Assembly: GCA_049314535.1 (NCBI GenBank)
Contig: JBMOEX010000118.1
Coordinates: 1-5,165 of the forward strand
DNA: 5,165 nucleotides
Direction of reading: 5' to 3'
DNA from: LMEP-6097 sp049314535
Lineage (GTDB): Bacteria > Cyanobacteriota > Vampirovibrionia > LMEP-6097
A program made the translations under genes and the position numbers. Position 1 is the first letter of the stretch; each line of letters starts with the position of its first letter. Positions 1-5,165 of this stretch are shown here, in pieces. The notes under the pieces are model-generated. The model ran no database searches, was not told where the DNA came from, and was given only the letters and a program-made list of their open reading frames with translations.

Positions 1-1401
1 TCTTTTGAAAATCTGAATATAGTAATCATCTTCGATGAAAACATAACGATTGTAAATTAAGCTTTTACCATCAGGGCTCCAGTGTACGCCATTGATTGGC
101 GCTTCTCTTTCACTGTATCTCTCGCCAACGCTAGTAGTACTACCATCTTGCGCGTTAACTAAATATATCTGGTTGTTAGATACTACTGAAATGTATTTAT
201 CATCAGGGCTAAGATTGAATTGCGATTGGACGGAGTATTTAAAATTCGTTATTTGTTTAAGAGGCTGATTTGTGATTGTATTTTCAGTATTTTTAATGCT
301 GCTCACTGAGTAGATTTGAACGATATCATTATCATCTTTCATTAGAAAGTAGATCTGGCTTCCATCTGCTGAACTGCGTAGTCTGAAACGTGGTCCCTGA
401 AGTCCAGGGTGTTTTCTTTCTGTAGTAAATGTAACTCTTCTTTGCACTAAACCTGCTGGTACATTAGGTCTGTCATTTAAAGTACCTTCTAGTGGTTTAT
501 CTGTAAGTGATTGAGTTATATCATTTGGGATATCTGCTATAAAAACTTCTGTAACTAAAACTCCGTCATTTGAGCGGACATTTCCTTGAAAAGCTATGGC
601 TCGTGTTTGCTGTGAACCATCTTCTTTTATATAGCCATTTTTCCCTAGCCAGCACTCATCAAAAGCTCGCTCTATTTCATCACTACCGAATTTAGGATTT
701 TCTGTAACTTTAGCTGTGATTACCGCAAAGTAAGTTCCTCTAAAATTCTCTGCAGGGCACTGCTGCCGAACTCCAATTTCTGCGTTTTCACCCGCCTCAT
801 GATCCTCATGAATATTCTCTACCATCGTCATCACGCCGATAGTCCTCAAGTCTTTTCTTTTACTTGAAGATGTTTTTTCTAAACATTCCATAAGGTAATC
901 GTTATAGGTAAAGCTAATCCACTTGCCATCAGCACTCCAAGTGTGGGCATGAGTTCCGCCTCTTAAAGCTCCTTTGGTAAGTGGTTCTTGAATACTCCTC
1001 CCTTCCGCAACAGTGCCATTGTGAGATGATTGCCGAACTCCAATTTCTGCATTTTCACCCGCCTCATGATTCCCTGAAATAATCGCTCCAAACCTTCTCG
1101 TGAAGCTGTAAGGCTTTTCTTCATTGCAATTTAAAAGACCGTGAATGAAAATGATGCTGTCATTCACTGGATTCCAAGCTGCTGCCCCTACTCCAGGTCC
1201 ATAAATACTTTGATTTTTAGTTTTATACAGCTCTATAATTTCTTTAGTCGCAATATTTAACTTACAGATGTTCCCAGTGCGGCTTATATGAGTATCATCA
1301 TGGCGGGTATCGAAGACTAGCCACTTACCGTCTGGAGAGAAAATTTGTGTGGCGTTGAGAGTGTGACCGTGTTTCCCGTTTGTTAATTGTATTTCGTGCA
1401 T
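1..1401 (-). CDS. DUF3748 (YidR-like) predicted beta-propeller protein, 3' end beyond window
   Basis: The reading frame is open from ATG at 1401 to the window edge (467 codons, no stop). An in-frame TAA lies just upstream of the ATG, so this is the first possible start; no clear Shine-Dalgarno is visible. The protein resembles E. coli YidR (DUF3748, function unknown) along its length as I recall it: the N-terminus with FSPDGKWLVFD (residues 21-31), RGGTHAHTWSADGKWISFTYND (147-168), GSDEIERAF (239-247), VQRRVTFT (319-326), FLMKDDNDIVQIY (352-364) and WSPDGKSLIY (441-450). The recurring SPDGK/SADGK blades are typical of TolB/PD40-type propellers. YidR is about 415 residues, so only a short C-terminus is probably missing; the excess length comes partly from two copies of HEAGENAEIGVRQ (112-124 and 201-213). 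No signal peptide is visible. The gene starts 19 bp after the permease stop and is probably co-transcribed with it. Family assignment is fairly secure; the biochemical role is unknown. Confidence 0.85.
   Translation of the reverse strand, partial: MHEIQLTNGKHGHTLNATQIFSPDGKWLVFDTRHDDTHISRTGNICKLNIATKEIIELYKTKNQSIYGPGVGAAAWNPVNDSIIFIHGLLNCNEEKPYSFTRRFGAIISGNHEAGENAEIGVRQSSHNGTVAEGRSIQEPLTKGALRGGTHAHTWSADGKWISFTYNDYLMECLEKTSSSKRKDLRTIGVMTMVENIHEDHEAGENAEIGVRQQCPAENFRGTYFAVITAKVTENPKFGSDEIERAFDECWLGKNGYIKEDGSQQTRAIAFQGNVRSNDGVLVTEVFIADIPNDITQSLTDKPLEGTLNDRPNVPAGLVQRRVTFTTERKHPGLQGPRFRLRSSADGSQIYFLMKDDNDIVQIYSVSSIKNTENTITNQPLKQITNFKYSVQSQFNLSPDDKYISVVSNNQIYLVNAQDGSTTSVGERYSEREAPINGVHWSPDGKSLIYNRYVFIEDDYYIQIFKR
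764..803 (-). repeat. In-frame 40-bp repeat, copy B, in the YidR-like gene
   Basis: This 40-bp segment matches 1031-1070 at 39 of 40 positions. The single difference (784 versus 1051) is a synonymous AAC/AAT change. It encodes HEAGENAEIGVRQ at residues 201-213, between RTIGVMTMVENI and CPAENFRGTYFAVI. In E. coli YidR, as I recall it, the corresponding linker is about a dozen residues shorter. Just upstream on the coding strand, CATGAG occurs twice nine bases apart (encoding HEDHE), which might be a trace of the duplication or insertion event. Confidence 0.9.
1031..1070 (-). repeat. In-frame 40-bp repeat, copy A, in the YidR-like gene
   Basis: This is the second copy of the 40-bp repeat, 267 bp (exactly 89 codons) from copy B, in the same orientation and frame. 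It encodes HEAGENAEIGVRQ at residues 112-124, between FGAIISGN and SSHNGTVAEG, before the conserved ALRGGTHAH stretch. On the coding strand the hexamer AATCAT occurs at both edges of the copy, which could be a short target duplication or chance. Similarity stops abruptly outside the 40 bp on both sides. Confidence 0.9.
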
Positions 1402-1420
1402 TGTTTTTTATGAAGTGCTG

Positions 1421-2329
1421 TTAATTTAAAATTAAAATAGTAGCGATTAAAATCAGCACAGTGCCTAAAAATTTAAATTTATTTACAGGCTCTTTGAAAA
1501 TTAAAGCACCGATAAATAAGTTAGCGATTAGAGAAACTCCTCGCTTACCAGCTTCTACTAAGCCTACATAAGAAATTTGATAAGCCATAAACTGCAAGAC
1601 CATGGCAACTGAGACATTTATTATGCCTAGTAATAAAAGCCAGTAAGTGCCTTGTCGATTTATTTCTAGAAATTTAGTACTACCCCAAGGGCAGGTCTTC
1701 GAAAAGAAGCGAGCTATGCTAAATATAGTTCCGCAGAGTAATGCATGATAAAGGGCGTGAGATATAGGGTTCGTAGCTTGCATAGCAAGCTTGTCAAAGG
1801 GTATAGCGAAAGCCCAGAGAAGAGAAGTCATAATAACTAGGATACAGCCCTTTTCGTGGGTTAAGTCTTGGTATAGGGTTTTAAATAATCCTAAAATAGA
1901 GTTTACTTTCTTGCCCTGATAATTAATCATAAGAGAGGCTAAAATTAAAAGGATTAATCCTGGAAATTGAATTGGGGAAGGGTTTTCCTTTAATATTAAG
2001 CTGCCAAATATTACCGTGAAAAAAGGCAGAAAAGAAAGGAAGGGAATGACACTGCTGAGTGGTGAAATAGAGAGGGCTTTAGCTAGTAGAAAGGTTCCTG
2101 CTGAAGCGAAGCCAGCGGTCATAAGACCAGGGAAAATATATTCATGACTGTAAATTAATTGCTGAGAGAGAAAGCCGTAGCTTAGGTAAACCACTGCTTG
2201 ACCAAATTCCAAGAAAATCACCAAGGGTAAGGGTTTTATTCTTTTCACTAATATTTTACGTATGAAATCGTAGGGGACCCAGAGGCAGCCGATAATGCTG
2301 ATTAGATAGAAGGTGGAATAAGATAGCAT
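1421..2329 (-). CDS. EamA/DMT-superfamily permease
   Basis: The 302-residue protein is almost entirely hydrophobic, with about ten predicted membrane helices in two homologous halves, the usual size and layout of drug/metabolite transporter (DMT) superfamily proteins with two EamA domains (about residues 5-137 and 160-301). Each half ends in a signature-like segment: ALSISPLSSVIPFLSFLPFF followed by LKENPSPIQFPG (85-124) in the first, and EAGKRGVSLIANLFIGALIF followed by KEPVNKFKFLG (259-289) in the second. It would act in the cytoplasmic membrane as a metabolite exporter or importer; the substrate cannot be read from sequence. The ATG at 2329 follows the M23 stop by 12 bp with no clear Shine-Dalgarno, which suggests translational coupling, and the stop lies 19 bp before the YidR-like start. 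No truncation or frameshift is seen. Confidence 0.88.
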   Translation of the reverse strand: MLSYSTFYLISIIGCLWVPYDFIRKILVKRIKPLPLVIFLEFGQAVVYLSYGFLSQQLIYSHEYIFPGLMTAGFASAGTFLLAKALSISPLSSVIPFLSFLPFFTVIFGSLILKENPSPIQFPGLILLILASLMINYQGKKVNSILGLFKTLYQDLTHEKGCILVIMTSLLWAFAIPFDKLAMQATNPISHALYHALLCGTIFSIARFFSKTCPWGSTKFLEINRQGTYWLLLLGIINVSVAMVLQFMAYQISYVGLVEAGKRGVSLIANLFIGALIFKEPVNKFKFLGTVLILIATILILN

Positions 2330-2341
2330 TTTAATAGTGTT

Positions 2342-3463
2342 TTATTTAAATCTTACAGGTAAAGAGCGTATTCCCCAAGGAAAAGATTCATCTTTTTTAC
2401 CAATAGCATAATGAAGATGCAAGGCTGTACTTGCTCCAGTATTGCCAATCTCTGCTATCTTCTGCCCCACCTGAACTGTTTCTCCAAGCTTGAGGCAGCT
2501 ATTTTGCTTTAAATGAGTATAGAAGCTAATCAACCCATTGTCACTTTTAACGTAGATAGAATTTCCTGGATTGTTTTCATTAGATAAATTAAATACATTT
2601 TCTTCTCTGTCGGGGTACTGATCATCAACTTTAATCACCTTACCATTCGTCGTAGAATAAACTGGGGTACCAATTTTCATATTTGGTGCAGTAATATCAA
2701 TCGCAAATTCTTGTCCTGTCTCAAGGCAGTGACTGTTAGGATCACTAATATATGAGAGTCTATCTATCTGAATCGGATTCTTGACTTCTATAATATCTTG
2801 AATTGTATTGGTTATGCAAGAAGGTATAGAGAGTGCTCGGATGAAGCTATGTAATTCTGTAAGATGTTGATCTAAAGTATTTTTCGGCTTATCTGGAATA
2901 ATGATATCTAAGCTTTTAATTGTCCTGCTCAATCCAATTATTGGTTCATTGTTTAACTTGGCTCTTGGTGAGATTAGAGTGATAGAGCCATAATGCTCAT
3001 TTATTGATTCTCTTAGTGTGATAGGTAATTGCGGATCTTTAAGTAATTTATTAAGTTCCTCTCTTGAGCCAGGATCTTTTTCTAATGATGAAAGTTTATC
3101 AAGAAGTTTATGATATTCGGGATTTTTCTCCCTACTCCTCTCTTCTAATGCTTGAAAGAAATTATCAGTGACAGAAGGATGTACTTCGAAATTCACACTG
3201 GAACTAGGTATTTTCTGATTATCGAATAATTGATCTAATTGATTTTTTATTTCTTCTTGCGACCCTTCCTCGATGATGATTGGTTCTGTAGAAGATGATT
3301 GTAGATCTGGTTCTTTGCTTGATATTTCTGTAATAGAAGCTCTATTTGATTTTTGGGTCAAAGGTAGAAGGCTTAATTTTTTGCTGAGAGGTAGTTGTTG
3401 AGCTAAATTTCCCGTGAGTCTCTGAATTGATCGAAGAATTTGGCTCATAAAGGGATTAACCAT
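2342..3463 (-). CDS. M23/LytM-family peptidase-domain protein with long N-terminal region
   Basis: The 373-residue protein carries a C-terminal M23 (LytM/lysostaphin-type zinc endopeptidase) domain at about 240-373; family members cut peptidoglycan cross-links or act as inactive regulators of amidases. Visible hallmarks are FAIDITAP (D256 as zinc ligand), GTPVYSTTNGKVIKV (265-279), a GNSIYVKSDNG strand (300-310), YTHL (H317), GQKIAEIGNTGAS (333-345) and HLHYAIG (H349 and H351). The usual first histidine, four residues before the aspartate, is E252 here; H245 further upstream could serve instead, as it appears to in SH...AIDF-type members. Residues 1-235 match no domain I know and are polar, with serine- and glutamate-rich stretches (about 40-115) and helical segments. 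No signal peptide is evident, which is odd for a wall enzyme. ATG 3463 has only a distant GGGGA upstream. The gene lies 31 bp after the nuclease and 12 bp before the permease. Confidence 0.85.
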   Translation of the reverse strand: MVNPFMSQILRSIQRLTGNLAQQLPLSKKLSLLPLTQKSNRASITEISSKEPDLQSSSTEPIIIEEGSQEEIKNQLDQLFDNQKIPSSSVNFEVHPSVTDNFFQALEERSREKNPEYHKLLDKLSSLEKDPGSREELNKLLKDPQLPITLRESINEHYGSITLISPRAKLNNEPIIGLSRTIKSLDIIIPDKPKNTLDQHLTELHSFIRALSIPSCITNTIQDIIEVKNPIQIDRLSYISDPNSHCLETGQEFAIDITAPNMKIGTPVYSTTNGKVIKVDDQYPDREENVFNLSNENNPGNSIYVKSDNGLISFYTHLKQNSCLKLGETVQVGQKIAEIGNTGASTALHLHYAIGKKDESFPWGIRSLPVRFK

Positions 3464-3494
3464 TTTATTAAGATATTCCCCATTAAATTAGTTT

Positions 3495-4532
3495 TTATAT
3501 TTGCTCTTTCTTGACCGTATCTAAATGCGCCTCTAAAATATCTTTTTCTTTTATTAATTCTTCTCTGAGTTCCTCTTCTGTTGGTAGATGTAGTTGATAT
3601 TTAGAAGCAAAAATCTGTCTATTATCGTCAGCTAGCGTATATTTAACGACAGCTTCACTCTTATCAGCACATAGAATGATGCCTATTGGTTTATTATCTC
3701 CTTCGTTCATCAATTCTCGTGTGTAGTAGTTTACATACATCTGCATTTGCCCTATATCTTGGTGGGTTAATTTTCCTATCTTAAGGTCTAGTAATACGAA
3801 ACATTTCACTATGTAGTTATAAAAAACTAGATCTATATAAAAATTTTCATCATCTAAGCTAATTCTCTTCTGCCTTGCAACAAAAGAGAATCCCTTACCT
3901 AATTCTAAAAGAAATTTCTGTAGATGCTCAATTAAAGCACTTTCCAAATCAGCTTCAAAGAATTTTTCACTTTGAGGTAAACCTAGAAATTCGAGTATAT
4001 ATGGGTCTTTAACTAAATCCTCAGGCTTTAGTAGTTCTTGACCTTTTATAGCTAGCTCTTGTACTGCATTTTTATCTTTAGATATGGCAAGTCTCTCATA
4101 AAGTAAAGAGTTAATCTGCCTTTCTAACTCTCTTGTAGACCAGTTATTGCTTATAGTTTCTATTTCATAGAAAGATCTTTTTTTCGGATCTTCTATCTTC
4201 ATTAATGATCTGAAGTGAGTCCAGCTTAATTCTGCACGCAGTGCGTGCGGAATTGAATAAAGTTCATAAAATTTACGCATTTGCCAAAGATTTCTTGCTG
4301 TAAAGCCTTTTCCAAATTCAACCGTAAGCTTTTTAGAAAGTTTATTAATTAAATCACTTCCATACTTAGCTCTTTCTTGACCTTGTTGCTCTTCTTCTAA
4401 AATTTCTTTACCTATCATCCAGTAGGTTTTAACTATTTCGCTATTAAGAGAGTTAAAGATACGTTTTTTAGAAGCTGAAATGATTTCAGTAATTCTTAAG
4501 TAGATTTCAGATTTAGGTGTTAATTCAGTCAT
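3495..4532 (-). CDS. DUF1016/YhcG-family PD-(D/E)XK nuclease-domain protein
   Basis: This belongs to the YhcG/DUF1016 family. With the start at 4532 it has 345 residues, close to the family's usual length. The N-terminal DUF1016_N domain (about 5-150) shows YWMIGKEILEEEQQGQERA, GFTARNLWQMRKFY and ALRAELSWTHFRSL. The C-terminal domain (about 170-335) has the PD-(D/E)XK core: FYIDLVFYN (D234), then LLDLKIGKL with D249 and K251 (a DxK version of the more usual ELK), and QMQMYVNYY. The family is predicted to act on DNA and is often found near restriction-modification or other mobile defence genes; the exact function is not established. I prefer ATG 4532 because GGAG sits 8 nt upstream; an in-frame ATG at 4565 would add 11 residues (MTIKSYNGDDS) but has no Shine-Dalgarno. 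It lies downstream of the Fic gene in the same direction. The reading frame and core residues are intact. Confidence 0.88.
   Translation of the reverse strand: MTELTPKSEIYLRITEIISASKKRIFNSLNSEIVKTYWMIGKEILEEEQQGQERAKYGSDLINKLSKKLTVEFGKGFTARNLWQMRKFYELYSIPHALRAELSWTHFRSLMKIEDPKKRSFYEIETISNNWSTRELERQINSLLYERLAISKDKNAVQELAIKGQELLKPEDLVKDPYILEFLGLPQSEKFFEADLESALIEHLQKFLLELGKGFSFVARQKRISLDDENFYIDLVFYNYIVKCFVLLDLKIGKLTHQDIGQMQMYVNYYTRELMNEGDNKPIGIILCADKSEAVVKYTLADDNRQIFASKYQLHLPTEEELREELIKEKDILEAHLDTVKKEQI
4228..4254. repeat. Inverted repeat inside the nuclease gene (13-bp arms, 1-nt spacer)
   Basis: The arms AATTCTGCACGCA (4228-4240) and TGCGTGCGGAATT (4242-4254) are complementary at 12 of 13 positions, around a single G at 4241. 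The element is locally GC-rich within an AT-rich gene. It encodes roughly IPHALRAEL, at the start of the conserved ALRxELSWTH motif of DUF1016 proteins, so the symmetry may be only a by-product of conserved protein sequence. The long dyad could form a hairpin in DNA or in the mRNA. Confidence 0.6.
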
Positions 4533-4540
4533 GGAATCAT

Positions 4541-4544
4541 CTCC
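4541..4544 (-). promoter_or_regulatory. Shine-Dalgarno deciding the nuclease start
   Basis: On the coding strand GGAG is followed by 8 nt and then the ATG at 4532. It lies inside the 11-codon extension that would result from the upstream ATG at 4565, which has no comparable site. This supports 4532 as the translation start. It is the clearest ribosome binding site in the window. Confidence 0.6.
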
Positions 4545-4576
4545 ATTATAAGACTTAATTGTCATTCTGATCTATT

Positions 4577-4603
4577 ACTATAGTTAGGAGAGAAGTTAGC
4601 CAA
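4577..4603 (-). promoter_or_regulatory. Weak candidate promoter upstream of the nuclease gene
   Basis: On the coding strand TTGGCT (4598-4603) and TATAGT (4577-4582) are separated by 15 bp, shorter than the usual 16-18 bp for a sigma-70 promoter. The -35-like box lies inside the 16-bp palindrome, so a protein bound there would cover it. The match is weak and such boxes are common in AT-rich DNA. Confidence 0.2.
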
Positions 4604-4613
4604 TTAATTGGCT
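4598..4613. repeat. Perfect 16-bp palindrome between the Fic and nuclease genes
   Basis: AGCCAATTAATTGGCT reads identically on both strands and abuts the stop codon of the Fic gene (4614-4616). No T-run follows on the coding strand, so it is a poor intrinsic terminator. Its symmetry and place upstream of the nuclease gene would suit a dimeric regulator's binding site, but a remnant hairpin or chance cannot be excluded. No second copy is seen in the window. Confidence 0.55.
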
Positions 4614-5165
4614 TCACTCCAAACTTAAATAATATCGAGTCCCTTTTAAATTACCAGTCTTAACTAAAACCCTCATTTCGACTAATTCCTGCAAGTCTCT
4701 AGTAGCCGTAGCCCTAGATGTTTTAGTAATAGAGATATAATTTTCTGCACTTAAGCCGCCTTTAAAACCTTGAATTCCTTCTTTGAAGATTCTACTGATA
4801 ACCTTTTCCTGCCTTAGGTTTAGCTTGTTTTCGTAAAGTCTGTAAAACTCCCCTTTTTTTAAAGAAAATTCTATAGATTTTTGGCTTAATTCTAAAGCTT
4901 CTAATGCCGTCTTAGAGAAATATTCTAACCAATCAGTGACCTCAAGATCTCGATTAGAGGCATCTAACATAGCATAGTATTGCTTTCGATGCTTTTCTAT
5001 CACTTGTGATAATGATATTAAACTAGCCTCACCTAATCCTTGAGATAAAGCTTTCTCTGCAAGAGCTCGAGCTATTCGTCCATTACCATCATCAAATGGA
5101 TGTATGCAAACGAAATAGAGATGAGCTAGTCCAGCTCTAGTTAAGGTTTTCAAAGGACGCTTGTT
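4614..5165 (-). CDS. Fic-family protein, C-terminal part with winged helix, 5' end beyond window
   Basis: The frame is open to the right edge; 183 residues are visible. The full Fic motif HPFDDGNGRIAR sits at fragment residues 22-33 (5067-5102), with the catalytic histidine and the phosphate-binding DGNGR loop intact, so an active AMP-transferase (or related nucleotidyl-transferase) is expected. Residues from about 115 on (RQEKVISRIF, then KTSRATATRDLQELVE and GTRYYL) look like a C-terminal winged helix-turn-helix, as in many Fic proteins of about 350-380 residues. The TTG at 5153 is not the likely start, because the frame continues upstream as NKRP and the fold needs helices before the motif. 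The part that could carry an inhibitory helix lies outside the window, so its regulatory class cannot be judged. It is the first visible gene of the co-directional run and lies 81 bp upstream of the preferred nuclease start. Confidence 0.9.
   Translation of the reverse strand, partial: NKRPLKTLTRAGLAHLYFVCIHPFDDGNGRIARALAEKALSQGLGEASLISLSQVIEKHRKQYYAMLDASNRDLEVTDWLEYFSKTALEALELSQKSIEFSLKKGEFYRLYENKLNLRQEKVISRIFKEGIQGFKGGLSAENYISITKTSRATATRDLQELVEMRVLVKTGNLKGTRYYLSLE

Noticed and set aside
764..1070. The two 40-bp repeats as a CRISPR array or an insertion-sequence end pair
   Set aside because: There are only two copies, in direct orientation, both translated in frame within a conserved gene. 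The 227-bp intervening sequence is ordinary YidR-like coding sequence, so neither a spacer array nor a transposon fits.
1402..1420. Possible terminator between the permease and YidR-like genes
   Set aside because: The 19-bp gap is AT-rich but has no GC-rich hairpin, so it looks like a simple operon junction.
1775..1791. Inverted repeat AGCTTGC-ATA-GCAAGCT inside the permease gene
   Set aside because: The arms are only 7 bp, it lies within coding sequence with no T-run, and such short dyads are expected by chance.
4545..4550. Perfect TATAAT (coding strand) just upstream of the nuclease start
   Set aside because: No acceptable -35 box lies 16-18 bp upstream, and transcription from it would begin in or after the Shine-Dalgarno. 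It is more likely coincidental in AT-rich DNA.
4533..4565. ATG at 4565 as the nuclease start, adding 11 residues
   Set aside because: There is no Shine-Dalgarno before it, while the internal ATG at 4532 has GGAG at 8 nt spacing. It remains possible.
5151..5153. TTG as the start codon of the Fic gene
   Set aside because: The frame stays open to the window edge, and the Fic fold needs residues upstream of the motif, so the true start lies outside the window.

Overview
The window is AT-rich bacterial DNA and every gene I can support lies on the minus strand. Reading right to left (5'->3' on the coding strand), it holds the C-terminal part of a Fic-family protein, a DUF1016/YhcG-type PD-(D/E)XK nuclease, an M23 (LytM-like) peptidase-domain protein, a ten-helix EamA/DMT-family permease, and an almost complete DUF3748 (YidR-like) predicted beta-propeller protein. 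The Fic and YidR-like genes run off the two ends of the window. I see no RNA gene, transposase or CRISPR array. Low GC, the YidR, YhcG and Fic families, and an in-frame repeat inside a gene suggest a low-GC proteobacterium, possibly host-associated. The sequence does not fix the taxon.

Layout: Fic fragment (4614-5165, open at the right edge); a 48-81 bp gap with a perfect 16-bp palindrome directly after the Fic stop; nuclease (3495-4532, preferred start); 31 bp gap; M23 protein (2342-3463); 12 bp gap; EamA permease (1421-2329); 19 bp gap; YidR-like protein (1-1401, open at the left edge). No convincing terminator is visible in any gap, so all five genes could be one transcript. The longest non-coding stretch is under 100 bp.

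Functionally the region looks like two blocks. The Fic protein and the nuclease resemble accessory or defence-type cargo. The M23 protein, permease and YidR-like protein are tightly spaced and probably co-transcribed, but they share no obvious pathway.

The most notable observation is a 40-bp sequence present twice in the YidR-like gene (39/40 identical, both copies in frame, 267 bp apart). It encodes HEAGENAEIGVRQ both times. Against my recollection of E. coli YidR, both copies fall where the protein carries extra residues. This resembles in-frame repeat insertion of the kind described for Rickettsia palindromic elements, although I do not recognise this repeat and it lacks strong dyad symmetry.
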